64,000 nt of DNA from Camarhynchus parvulus (lineage: Eukaryota > Chordata > Aves > Passeriformes > Thraupidae), in contig NC_044572.1 of assembly GCF_901933205.1 (NCBI RefSeq), positions 23,336,501 to 23,400,500 of the forward strand, in the 5' to 3' direction. The translations under genes were made by a program, and so were the position numbers. Of the stretch, positions 37,818 to 49,320 are shown piece after piece (position 1 is the stretch's first letter; each line of letters begins with the position of its first letter). The notes under the pieces were generated by a model that saw only the letters and a program-made list of their open reading frames with translations, did not search any database and was not told the origin of the DNA.

Positions 37818-37865
37818 ATGGAGGACGAGGAGCGGCTGAAGAAGCTGGAGGCTGGGAAAGCCAAG
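37818..37865 (+). CDS. AKAP9: AKAP9 coding exon 1
   Basis: Encodes the first 16 residues of A-kinase anchoring protein 9 (AKAP450, CG-NAP; short splice form Yotiao), MEDEERLKKLEAGKAK. AKAP9 is a giant coiled-coil scaffold at the centrosome and cis-Golgi that tethers PKA, phosphatases and PDE4 and supports microtubule nucleation; Yotiao places PKA at channels such as KCNQ1. I recognise this as AKAP9 rather than its paralogue pericentrin, which has a related but different start (EAGRAK in place of EAGKAK, with a different acidic lead-in). The ATG context GACGCCATGG is near-ideal Kozak. The exon ends AAG/GTAGGA, a good donor in phase 0. Odd detail: a splice-acceptor-like CTCTCCCGCACAG ends 5 nt before the ATG, so a spliced 5' UTR is possible. 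In intron read-through the frame stays open to 38309. Confidence 0.95.
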
Positions 37866-40800
37866 GTAGGAGGAGGAGGCGGTGGCGTGGCGGGGAGACA
37901 GCGGGGTCAGGGCGGGGGAGGTTGTCGGCCGGGCCGAGCCGCGCCGTGCGGCGGCGGAGCGGGGCTGCGGCAGGGGCTTGGCGCGAGGCCCCGCCGCGAA
38001 CAAAGCCGCGGGCGGAGGAGGCGCTTTGTGCCGCCCGCCCCGCGCTCCCCCGCCCGCCGCGGGGCCGCGCTGCGCTCCCGGCCGGGCGGTGGATGCCAGT
38101 GCCCGGCGACACCGGCTCCCGACACCTGGCATGCCACAGGTGCCAGTCACGGGGCCGGACGGTGGCAGCCCGGACAGCGCCCGCTGCGGCGCCGGACGGA
38201 GGAAGAGCCAAGGAGGAAGAGGAGAAGGAGCCTTAACCTCATTACCCTTCGCAGCCGAGGCGCGAATCCCGTTTACCTCATAAGCCTGGGAAACCCTGTG
38301 AACCTTTAAGGAAGTTTATGAAACCGACAGCTGTTCTCAGTGTGGAACTAATGCCGTGAGAGAGCTTTAGGAGGCCGGAGATTAGCGGTGCCTCCAGCGG
38401 TGCGGCGCGGTGCCCGTACCGGGGGCTGGGAACGCCGTGACTCAGCCGCGGGACCCCGCCGTGAGCGCCCGCAGCCCCGGTGCCCGCAGAGCTGCGCGCA
38501 GCCGTCACCGCCTCGGGGCTCCCAGGCGGCTCAGACGCTGGTCTGCGGGCTAACCCAAGGGTTAGTCGGGGAGCTTAGCATTTTACTCTAAGCATGGCTC
38601 AGTACACACCGGCTGCACAGCATTTCGCCTTCTGGGCAGCAGACCAGACTACACTTCAGGAGGACCTCTCTTTAACTTCAAAGCTTTGGTGGTTAACGAG
38701 ATAAGCTAATTAATGGCATTCTAGATAAAATTAGTGTTTTGACATTAGGTATCATTTATTTCCTTCCTGTAGTCACAGCTAAATGATAAGAGTTCAGAAG
38801 TTGGTCATTCATGCTGAAGATATGCATGTAACTTAGCAGGAGCTAATAGTAGAGGCAAAGTGAAGACAAGCCAAAGATGAAACTATGAAACATCATTTTC
38901 ACATCTTACTTATGTGGACCATAGAAAAAATATCGTTCATCTGCAAAGTATTGAATAGGTATTTTGCTGTACTAGTAAAAAAACTTAGTGTGTTTCTGTT
39001 TGGGTTCAAAATGTCTGTTGGGAAAATCTCCTAGATGGAGTTGTATGCTTATATAGAAAAACCTGTTCCTTAAATGCTTAGTGCAAGAGCGGTGTTTGCA
39101 CAACATTATATAGTACTCATAAAAGGCACTGAGACAAATTAGATCCTGGTGGCAGTACATTCTGTCACAGACTGGCTAATTCTTTTGCAGAAAATTTGAA
39201 AGTAGTTCATAAAGAAAATGGTTGAAATAGATTTGCCAGTATTATAAAGCACAATGAAAAATTCAGATTTTCCTGCCCATTTGGCCTGGGATTAACACAG
39301 AAAATTAATAACAATTACTGAAAATTGAACCAAAAGACAGGACTCTAGCAGGAATTCAGTGGCTTCCTTCAAACTTTGAGATAAGACATGTACAGTTTAC
39401 TAATTTATTCTGTATTTTAAGAGTACTGACATAACTTTCACTGTCTAAAACCTAATGCTATTCTTGTAAGTTTTTGCCTGAAGACTTTAGTATTCTATGC
39501 TTTTAAATGTCCCCTGTGATTTAAGTCGTTATCACTCTTTAAAGCTATACATGGTTTATGTAAAAAGGGACTATAAAAGCAGTGTGAATTTTTCAGATTT
39601 TTTGTTTGTGTTCTGTGTTGCATTTACCCTCTTACATGTGAATGTAAAAATGTGCTGTATAGCACAGATTAGGTCACAATCTTTCAGTGACAAATGTCAC
39701 TGATAAAAGCAGAAAAGAAGAAATTTTGTTAGTAGAGAATGGAAGCAGGAGTTGCTCCTGCGGTTAATCTTCTCGTTTTCAAGCAGATTCACAGTAGTGT
39801 AATAAGTGCATCTCCTAAAATTGCTTGGCTCCAGTGGATATTTTCTGCAAACCACAGCAACAAGCATCCAGAAAACCTTTGAGCTTTATCATTTTAGAGT
39901 TATTTAAATAAAATAGCTGGGAAAATGTGTTTAAGTATATGTTGTTACTGTGCCAAAAAGTGCAGGTATTGCTATACTGCAGAAACCTTAAACTGTCCAC
40001 CTGAAATTACAAATTTTAAATGATGTTCCATAAACTGCAGGATGAATGCAGGTAATTGGGAATCCGGTAAAAGAGCCTAGTGGATGCCATGAAAGTGGCT
40101 GGTACATTGCTAACAGTGGAGTTATTATTCACAATTGAGGCCTGGATTCTGGTTTGGTTTGGTTTTTTCCTTGTAAAGTTGGCACTGCTAAATCTCAGTG
40201 TCTGGATGCATATTAAACCATATGAACTCTCTTGTAAAGCAACCATTTGGTTGTTTTTTAGTATCGTGTGGTAAATGTGGGTATTTGGTTTTGTGTGAAT
40301 TTATCTACAATGGAACTTCTTCTTGATGACTTCTCTGACACTGTCCCCCCACACAGATCTTTTACAGAGAAGTGTATTAAAAGTGAATTTTCTGCAAATT
40401 AATTTTCTTCTGAGTCCTCTTTTATTGTTACTGGAAATTGTGAATCTCTCCTTGATTGAATGGTGCTGTGTACTCAAGCCTGCAGAATAGGTCTCAGTAT
40501 GAACACACAGCCTATGCCAGTACGTCATTTGAAAATTGGAATAAAAAGTCTTGATGGAGGCTCACCAATATTCATGTGTACCTGCTGATTTTCAGTGACT
40601 ACACCCAAGTCTGCATTATGAAGCAGTTTGCACAATATGTTGTTGTTCTGTCTGTTACAAGTCTGCAGAAGCAGGGGAGGCACCCAGTTAAATCCAGTAA
40701 ATTACATGCTCATTTTTCCAGACCTGTAGTCATTCATTTTCTTTTGCCATGAGTAAATCTGCTGAATATTAACCCAGCCTCTTTAAATGTCTGTCTCCCT

Positions 40801-42439
40801 TCCATTGAAAATGATCTCTGATTTCCTCTATAGAACTCCCTTCTCCCCCAAACAGGCTGGTTTTTTTATCTTATGTTGTCATGTTCTTATGGAAGCAAGA
40901 AGAGTGTGTGTTAGAAAGGCCAGTTAAGGCAAACAGTGTTGACTGTGATGGAAAGTGGAAGGGAGGTGTGTGCCAGCAACAGAAATATAGTTGCATGCTG
41001 TAAGGTTGATCAGTGCCCTAAAACACAGTGACATTACGCATCAGATGTGTTTTGTGCCTCGCTGGGGATATTTGGAATATTGGTGGCCTGAGATGGTGAA
41101 TGTGTATCTGGTCTTAAAAAAGGACTATGGAGCATGGTGGTTGAAGATCTTGACGTGGCATACTACGTGTGGATTCCTGCGTGCATCAGTTTGCTTGGAA
41201 AGCTCATCTAATGTTAAAGAGGGTACTATTTATGGCAGTTGGGTTGGGTATTTTAATTTCATATGTTTGGGAGCTTAGTAACTGGCTTTTCCTATTACAG
41301 TGTGGGACGGTCTTGATCAACTTTCAAAACTACAGAGAGTAGTTTGCTAGCTTCAGAATAAAACCATGGTAATTGGATTCCCTTGTCAGAAAGTGGCTGA
41401 GGGTATTTTGGTGTGAAGCTTTTGAAATTTATAAAAATATTTTAATTTCTATGCACATGGACACACATGAAAGGCTCAGCTATTATAACTGGCAAAATTG
41501 AGATGAAGCTATCAATAGCAAGTTTTATGGAATGATCCATTTCACAGTACTGAAATTTAGTTAGCAAAGTATTTAAATAAGTGTTAAAATTTCTAGTGAG
41601 CAAGGGGCAGTCCTTAGCTGTATGCTTGTTTTTCCTATGGGAGGGGCGAACAAGGGAATGACACTAATACACTTTGTAAGATCTCTTGGGTTGGTCTAGG
41701 ATTTCAGTTCTAATGTTAGAAATACATGATTTAGTGTTTTGTTTTTCAAAGCTTTTATGAATGTTTGAAATACATTGTGCAGTGTTCTAAGAAACTATGT
41801 GATTGTTGCAGAACATGAAGAAATTAGTGAGTTGGTTTAGTTTAAACACTTGAGAACAGAGGCTGTTACTGCTTTTCATCTGTACCAGAAAATCACTGAG
41901 CAGATGGAACAGTGATGTCGGCTGGGGAAGCTCTAATGGCTCTCAGTGGACAAGTATTACAGGTTGTATAACTAATTTGGCAAGTTATCTTCACAAACTG
42001 AATAGTCAAAAGAAATAATTGCATATTTTGTCATCTGGTCATGCATGTAAATATTTCAGATGGCTGAAGATGAAAATGATATGTATTATTAAAATAGCAT
42101 TGTCCAAGAGTCTGGGAATGTTTGCTGTTTGCATTGCTATGTCTTTCTTTTTTGAGGGAAGAAAAAGATTTTCCTCACTCATCTCTAACCTCTTTGGACT
42201 GAGTAGTTTTGGAAGTCTCAAGGAAAGGTGTTGACACATTGGTTTTTTTTTAAATAAAACACTCAAGCAAACATGGAATAGTTATGTGACTAGTGATTAA
42301 AGCTCTAATTTAAATCCCCCAGAAGAACTCAAAGTATAGATTGTGTGTAAAACACAGTCCTTTTAAACTCCCTCTAATTTACCTGAAGAGGAAAAAAGGC
42401 AGTATCTCAGTAGTTATTAAAGGTTTTTCATCACTGAAG

Positions 42440-42570
42440 TCACAGATCACAGAATATTCTGAGTTGAAAGAGACCTACAAGGATCATCAAGTTCAACTGA
42501 TTTGAGTTAAGTTCAAGTGATTTAAGACAGTTACATATGGGGATTGAACCCACAACCTCCCCTTATGATT
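42440..42570 (-). mobile_element. CR1 LINE fragment, 3' tail
   Basis: The + strand reads CACAGATCACAGAATATTCTGAGTTG, AAAGAGACCTACAAGGATCATCAAGTTCAACT, a degenerate middle, then GGGGATTGAACCCACAACCTCC. This is the reverse complement of an avian CR1 3' UTR, of the same variant as the copy at 18113 but longer. It lies antisense to AKAP9 within intron 1. The octamer end is at the left; the right limit is approximate. Confidence 0.85.
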
Positions 42571-45500
42571 GAACACATCATCTTTTGCTTTCAAGTGTAG
42601 GCTGTTCATTTTGTTTATCCTGTCAGCCTCAAATAACTTGAGCAAAAATAAACGGAATTGTGGAAGGAAGAATTTACTTTTCAGTCTGCATTTTCCTATT
42701 CTGCTTTTCACTTAAAAGAAGTTGTATTTGCCATATCATGAAGTACTGATTTCATCATAAAGCCCTAGTGATTGTGGTCACTCTTCATAATTATGGACAG
42801 AAGAAGCTTTTTGAGTTAAAGGTTCACAGCATGGCAGTGGTCCTTTTCTGTATCTGAAGATGCTGGTGTGTATTAATGGACAAGACAGGAAGGAGCTGGA
42901 TCTTTCAAGAGTTTCTTGGAAAGGTGTGGGAAAGCTTTGGCTTCAGAGTACCGTGAAACTGAAAAATACTATAATTAACAGTTTATTTTAAGGAACTCTT
43001 TTTCTTGCACATGAAGATCCTCAGAAATCTGTATCAAATCTCTATCTAGTTCCTAGGCATTCTTTTCTTGTGCTGCAAAGCTTTTTTTCCCTAGGTCCTT
43101 CTGAAATTGTGGGGTTTGAATTCTTTTAATTTACAGGCTTCAATTTGCTCGCTCCAATCTGCATCTCTGTCAATTTTAAATGCAAATAATAGAAGGTATG
43201 TGGAATTGCATGTGTATATTTTGATTATAAACATGAAATTATATCTGTGATTTTCTTTGCAACACAGAGAAAATCACAAATACAAAGACTGAACATTGCC
43301 CTGGAGAGAGCACATGTGGTTTTAAAACATTTTGAGTAAAAGAAGGTAGGACAGAAATTGAGTAGGGGTGAGAAAAGAGCCAAGTGTGAGGTGTTGTGCA
43401 TGCATTTATTTTTGTTCAAAACAGTGGATATCTATGTTGTATTGTAGAGAAAAAGATTTTATATACATTTGAGATATAAATATATTCAGTCTAGATAATT
43501 GAGTGCTACTGGGGTGGTACATAAGCTTGGGTGAGAGATCAAATGGAAATCTGTGATACCATTTTCAAGACACATTATATGCCTAATAGAAAAATTGGTA
43601 TGACTAGTTTAATTTTTCTTTTGCGGATAATAAGACTACCAGCTCATTACAGTTTACTCAGTGTTCTTTTTTTTTGCTTTGAAAAAATAAGAAGAAATTG
43701 TAGTTTTTTTCTCACATGTTCAAGTTTTTTATCAACTCTATTGGGTATTTGTTAAAAAAAAAGGTACTTCAACTGAAATCTGGGATTTCAACTCTCTTTC
43801 AAATTGAAACTACTAGAAGTCTTCCTGTTTCTGAGTGTGGGGTTTTTTTCATATTGTTGTTTTGATGTCTCTTTCTCTCATTCCAGAGATCTGTCCTTGT
43901 TTTTGATACAGGGCTTGATTATTGGTTGTAGATGTTATTATCAATGTACCCTTTTATTCAAGTCTTTAAAGTAGCTCTCCAGTTTCCAATGGTGGTGCAA
44001 GGTAGAACGTGCTGTAATTTATACTTGTTTTCTTCTGTGAATGCAGAGAAGTATCACTTCAAAATAATCTTTGTTCTTTTGCCAGTTTAGAGAGAATTGT
44101 TCTTTAATCCAGAATGCTAGTGAATTTCACAAAAATAGAGAAAGTCAACACAATATTTTTAGTAGCCCAGTGAAGGCAAGAAATGGCATTGTAAAACTGT
44201 AGTTTAAAATGTTTAAAATGTTTTATTGTTCCTTGTGTAAGGAGAAGGAATTACAGAAAAGAAAGCACAAAGTTGCTCTTTGCCTGCTTTCAAGACTTTC
44301 TTCATTTTAGCACGAGTCTCTCCCTCATTTCTGTGGTCTTCTTTCTATTTATTTTCTTAGTATGTGTGTTGCAATAGGAAAACTGAGATGACTGCAACAT
44401 TTGTTTCCCTGTTATAGCTAGAATTTAGAAATGTTTGTTTGTTGGTACTTACTTGGAAATAAGCTGGATCACCATCACAATTTAATTCTAAAGGACTTTC
44501 AGTAAAGTGTATCTGATACTCCAAGGAAATTTGACTTTTTGGCATGTGTAGGTGTTGCCAGAAAAATCCTGTATTTTTTCCTGACAGTGAGTAACCAAAC
44601 AACTAGGTGGTTTTAAATACTGATGTACAAAGGTATTTAACTGTAGAATAATACATGGTTACTCTAGCATATTAGAGTTTGGGATGGTGAAAAATCTGAT
44701 GAAAATAAAGTTGCTGAATTAGGTCCAACTTTGTTAACTACTGTACATTGCAACATAAGCTTATATGCTAGTAGCACAATTGTTGGAAATCCTAATTTAG
44801 AGTCTGAAAGCTCTGTCTTAAATATCTGCCCCACAGAGAGAGATTTCAGGGTATTTCTATGTATTTGTTTCAAAATAATTTTGTTACAGATACGTGCTAG
44901 CATGTCACTTTGAATTTGGAATGATAAATGTACCACATTTCAACAAAACACAATTGATAATTGCAGTCTTTTAACTGCTATGCTGAAACATAAATCATTC
45001 TTGAAATTTATGTTGATGAGACACTTGTCTGTTGACTGCAAGGAGTTGGCGCACCCTATTGTGTTGGTGGCTCTGGTGTTCCTGTTTATTGAAGGAAATC
45101 TTTGGGAATCTTTATTTTCCCGTGATTCCTTGAGAAGCCAACATTTTATAACTACCTTTCCTACAACCAGTGGAGAAAAGATTGAACAATTAATAAAAAC
45201 GTTCCAATTTCTTAGAATTCTTAGTTTCTTGGAAGTATGGATGAGTTCTCCTGCTTCTCTCCTCTTCTAAAAAGGAGCCCTAGCAAGCTTCCAGATGGAA
45301 CAAATTCAACAGTTGTCAACTGGGCAAAGGAATGTGAGACTCTAGATATCAAACACTACATTGAAGGTAGTGAGGGAGTGATCAAATCACAATTGTAGCA
45401 ACACTGAGTTGTAACATCGTGGCAAAACGAAGAAGAGGTGGTCTATTGGACTGTGCTTCTAAATCTCAAAACATGAAGAAATTTTAAAATTCTTGACAAT

Positions 45501-46222
45501 GTGACATAATAATGGTAAAGAGAATATATACCATTTTTGTGATATTTTTAGAGGAAAGCCTAGGTTTGATGAAAACTAAAATTGGCAAAATTACAGGATA
45601 TCTCTAAAACTACAATAGCAAGCAAGACCCAAGAAGATTGGTGGAGTTAAAGAGATGGAGTTGATGGGATTGTTCTGGCACTGAACATGTTTCTGTGCAA
45701 ATATTGATAAAACAGGTGTTCCAGAGAATAAGCAGAGTAAGTTACATAACATTTTATTCAAATCTGAGTTCAGTGGTAGGCTGTGATTTGATAGAAGGGG
45801 TTATCCCTTAATCCTGGCTTTGTTTGCTGACCTTTTTACTTGTCATTAAACTCTTCTCTGTGAAGAAACCTCCAGTATCCAACCACAAAACAAGAGGAAA
45901 ATATTTGAGTATTTCTAAATCTACTTAGATTCTCTAAGAGAGGTAACTGGTTTAACATAAAACCTATGTATTTGCATTGAGAATGTATATTTTCAATTAA
46001 AAGGTATATCAGAGAAATGTCTTACTATAAAAGGTAATGCTCAATAACAATGATAAGAAAACCCTCTCTGGGTCTGTTCAGTTATATGCTGTGTTATCTA
46101 CCCTAACTCGCTCTGTTAAAAGAAATAAAGGATATCCTGATACAAGACTCCTTGAAGGTGGTCATGTGTTAGATTTTCTTCATTATTTGGAATATATTCT
46201 AGGAATTCAACTTAGTTTTCTT

Positions 46223-46257
46223 TAAAAAAAACAAAAAACAAACAAAAACCAAAAGCA
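46223..46257. repeat. A/C-rich simple repeat
   Basis: A-rich tract with CAAA and CAAAAA units, of the same kind as the larger tract at 34387 but only about 35 nt. Confidence 0.8.
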
Positions 46258-48714
46258 AGACTACACAGACAAGTGCACTTTTGTGAGCAATATCAATGTC
46301 TTTGTGAGCTTGCTTTTCTCATAATTCAGCAGCATGTAAAAAGTGATAAAAGCCTGTCAAAATAGTACAAGCCTGTCAAGCCTTGCGCGCTGAGTATGAA
46401 ATTCATCCAGTTGGTTCTTCCCTTATGTCTGCCCAGCTCCTTGCAGAGCTGTCTCTCTCTCACAAGCTGCAGTTTGTGGGCTTTATTCTCACTCTGTCCA
46501 TTCTGTGCCAGACACGCTACATGGTGGGAATTAATGTAAAAGTGATATAAACTAGGTGGGAAAATGGTGAAGTACAACTGAGTTTGACTTGTTCTAAAAT
46601 ATTTGCAATTTACTAAAAAATAAAAGAATCAAAACCATACACATTTCTTAAAATGAAAATTTAAGTTTTGTTCAGTTTCTACACGGAGTTGAAGCACTGA
46701 GGCGGCCAAAAATGCATATGAATACCCGCTTAAAAATGTATTGGAATTTTCCAGAATTTCTGCTTTTGACAACTGAACACAATGTTCCTGAAAAGATTGC
46801 ATTGACAACTGGATGGAAGTCATCATCACTTTTTTTAATTAGCAAGGAATGGCTATCAGTTCCTGCTTAGCATGAACTGAATTTAAGCAATTGATCTGTA
46901 TCTGAAAAGCTGATTGTCTTGTTGACAAAGATGTAACCTCTCAGATTCTGTGCCAGTTGGTGCTTGTCAAGTTGAAAAAAATTTATAATCTTGTGTTGGT
47001 TATTAATAAAGCCTTATTTAGACATAGTCTGTTCATTCTTAAGGTGCCTCTTTCTTTCAGACTTCTCGGTTAATGAGAAATTAGATGTAAACACAACTCT
47101 TGAGATCTTGCTGTGCCTTTACATCTTTACATCTCTACCTGTTGGGTTTTATTTCTCTCCGTTTTTGATCTTTAAATATCTCTGTCGCAGCTACATTTTT
47201 ACTAAAGAGGACACTGGGGAGAGGAAAAATGTAGATGTATTCTACATAAATACAACTAAATTGTTTCCTCTTAGGATGAAAAAGTTAAATTTACATGAAT
47301 CAGGATAATGTAAACAGTGCATGGAGACTTAAAGTAAATCAATAGTTTATGCTTTTTCTAAAATCCAAAAATGCTTTTGTCAGCCCTTCTCAGCCAATAT
47401 CTAATAAACTCTTCTTCCTCATTTACTATAATGACTAAATGTTACCATGCAGGAGGAAGCAAAAATATGCATTGTTGGGTAGTGCAGGACTTCTGCTGAT
47501 CAGGAAAAACATGCAGTGGGCTGCAGCCCCTTTCTTGAAGCATCAGCACTAATGACAAATGCTTTTGTTTCAAGTTTTTTTAATTCAAGTTTTCTTGCAT
47601 TAGCTACCTAGAGAAGTCTGGGCAAAGCCTCTTCAGATACAGATTCTCTCCATGCAGTTCTTTACGTGTTGCAGTATTGTTGCATCTTTAAAGCCCTGTG
47701 CTTTAGAAATGGTAGTTTTTTAAAGTTAACTGATTAGAATTTGCAGTTGAATAATTGTAGTGTGTTGTGGAAGGAGGAACTATGGCAGCTGGAATGGAGT
47801 ATTGATTAGGATCCCACAGGATGTAGTAGTTGCCTGGCTACAATTTTCTGTAAATGTGTCAGGATTTTTGTTGTGGGATTCTAATCAGTATTCACGATTT
47901 TTGAGAAACAATTGATTATCCCCAAACTTGGCCCTCTGGAAGCCACATTAATGCTTGATAATACACTGTAACCACGGCTGCAATCTCAAAAGATTGGCAA
48001 AGACTGCTCTTTAAACGAAACAGACTTCTCTGAATGAATTGTCAACGTTCAGGTCCTTGGGGATCTGCACAACTGTTAATAGGAGACCCCTTTTAGATAA
48101 CTAGGGCTGATCTGGCAGAACTTGCTGAAAGCGTTAAAGATTTTTGACACTGTGTGACATCATCTTATAAGCAAACTAAAGACTTGGTTAAGGTACAATC
48201 ATCATTTCCTGTTGCAAATGAATAGAAAATTTGACTTAGTGTTATTTGTTTTAATGGCTTACTCTTGAAGTAGGTGGTCATTCAGTCTTCCACAAAGCCT
48301 GTGTCACTCAGTATTTGCATTAGTAGCTGTGGGAAGAATGTATTGTATGTATGTACACAGTACTAAAATGAAGTGGGTGGCAAACCTGGTGAAGAGGCTT
48401 AGACTTCAAAATAATCTGGTGCAAAAGGATGTGGAAGCAACACTCAAGGCTTTTTTTGCTTTTTGGTGGTAAGGACTGTCCTTGGGCTTTCCAGGTCCTT
48501 GAGTTTAATGGCAGAATTGGAGGGCTGATATATTGTCCTCTGTGCAAACTGGGGACCACTTAAGCAATTTTGATGTGAAAACATTTATGAGACTGAGTAC
48601 AATGCATCCCAGTATCCTGCATAAACTGGGTACTATTGTTACAAGGCTGTTTCTTTGCTTATCTTTGAAAGGTCGTTGCTTTCAGAGATTTCAAATTAAG
48701 CAGGAGGAAAAAAG

Positions 48715-49320
48715 CAAACATCAGCTCCATATTCAAGGAGGATGAGAAGGAGTATCAGGATCTGTAGGCAGGTCAGCCTGGCTGTGGTGTCTGGGAAGAT
48801 GATGGAGCAGATTTTCCTGGAACTCATGTTCAGGCACAGAAAGGCCAAGAGCATGATTGGAATTTATCAAGGGCAAGTTAATTGTCCTCTGTGATAAACT
48901 GAATGTCTCAGTAGATGGGGAGAGAATGGTAGATATTGTTTACTTTGACTTTAGGAAGGCATTTGATGTGATCTCTTAGAGACTGTTTGTAAAACTGGAG
49001 ATAGGTGGCTTGGATACACGGTCTGCATGGTGGGCAGAAAATTAGCTGGACTGCTCTGCTCAGATTGCTGAAGCAAAGTCCAGCCTTGTGTAAGTAGTCT
49101 TCTTCAGGTGTACAGTATTTTGTAAATGACCTGCACTGGAGGGAGTGTGCCTGCTGTGTGCTCATGGATGATACTGCCTTAGGGAGGTTAATGAATTGAG
49201 GTACAGGGCTTCTTATCACCTTTGACTTCTTATCACTTCTGATCATTTCTTATCACACTTTGACAGTCTAAAAGAACAGGCTGGCAGAAAACTCATGAAG
49301 TCTTAGCAGCATGAAAGATG
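48715..49320 (+). mobile_element. Decayed CR1 LINE ORF2 reverse-transcriptase fragment
   Basis: About 600 bp resemble the RT part of CR1 ORF2 in the sense direction. In order I see the 'CAGGTCAGCCTGGCTGTGGTG' block (VSL region), 'GGGAAGATGATGGAGCAGAT' (GKxMEQI), the RT core peptide FDFRKAFDVIS (48944-48976, versus the family's DFSKAFD) and LMDDTAL at 49161-49181 in place of the catalytic FADDTKL box. It is dead: a stop (TAG) follows the first core at 48977, and the two motifs are in different frames. It is older and more diverged than the minus-strand CR1 tails. It sits in AKAP9 intron 1 in the sense orientation. Limits are approximate. Confidence 0.85.

Larger units (their letters stand above)
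37130..38530 (+). promoter_or_regulatory. CpG island and promoter of AKAP9
   Basis: An abrupt rise in GC and CpG density spans about 1.4 kb and encloses coding exon 1. There is no TATA box upstream of the ATG, as expected for a broadly expressed CpG-island promoter. GC boxes (GGGCGG-type) are frequent, for example in GCCGGGCGGGCGGGGG around 37520-37535. A likely core lies at 37615-37670, where a CRE half-site and a YY1 element stand 30-40 bp apart. Long open frames on both strands (up to 294 codons, 37327-38211 minus) are Pro/Arg/Ala/Gly-rich and reflect few stop codons at high GC, not genes. Divergent transcription from such islands is common. Confidence 0.85.

Noticed and set aside
37327..38211. 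Minus-strand open frame of 294 codons, and several others of 100-206 codons on both strands in the same interval
   Set aside because: All lie in the CpG island, are Pro/Arg/Ala/Gly-rich without domains, overlap in several frames and are explained by few stop codons at high GC.
37818..38309. 163-codon open frame beginning at the AKAP9 ATG and running through intron 1
   Set aside because: Only the first 16 codons match AKAP9; the rest is Gly/Arg-rich intron read-through, and exon 2 continues the conserved protein from the donor at 37866.
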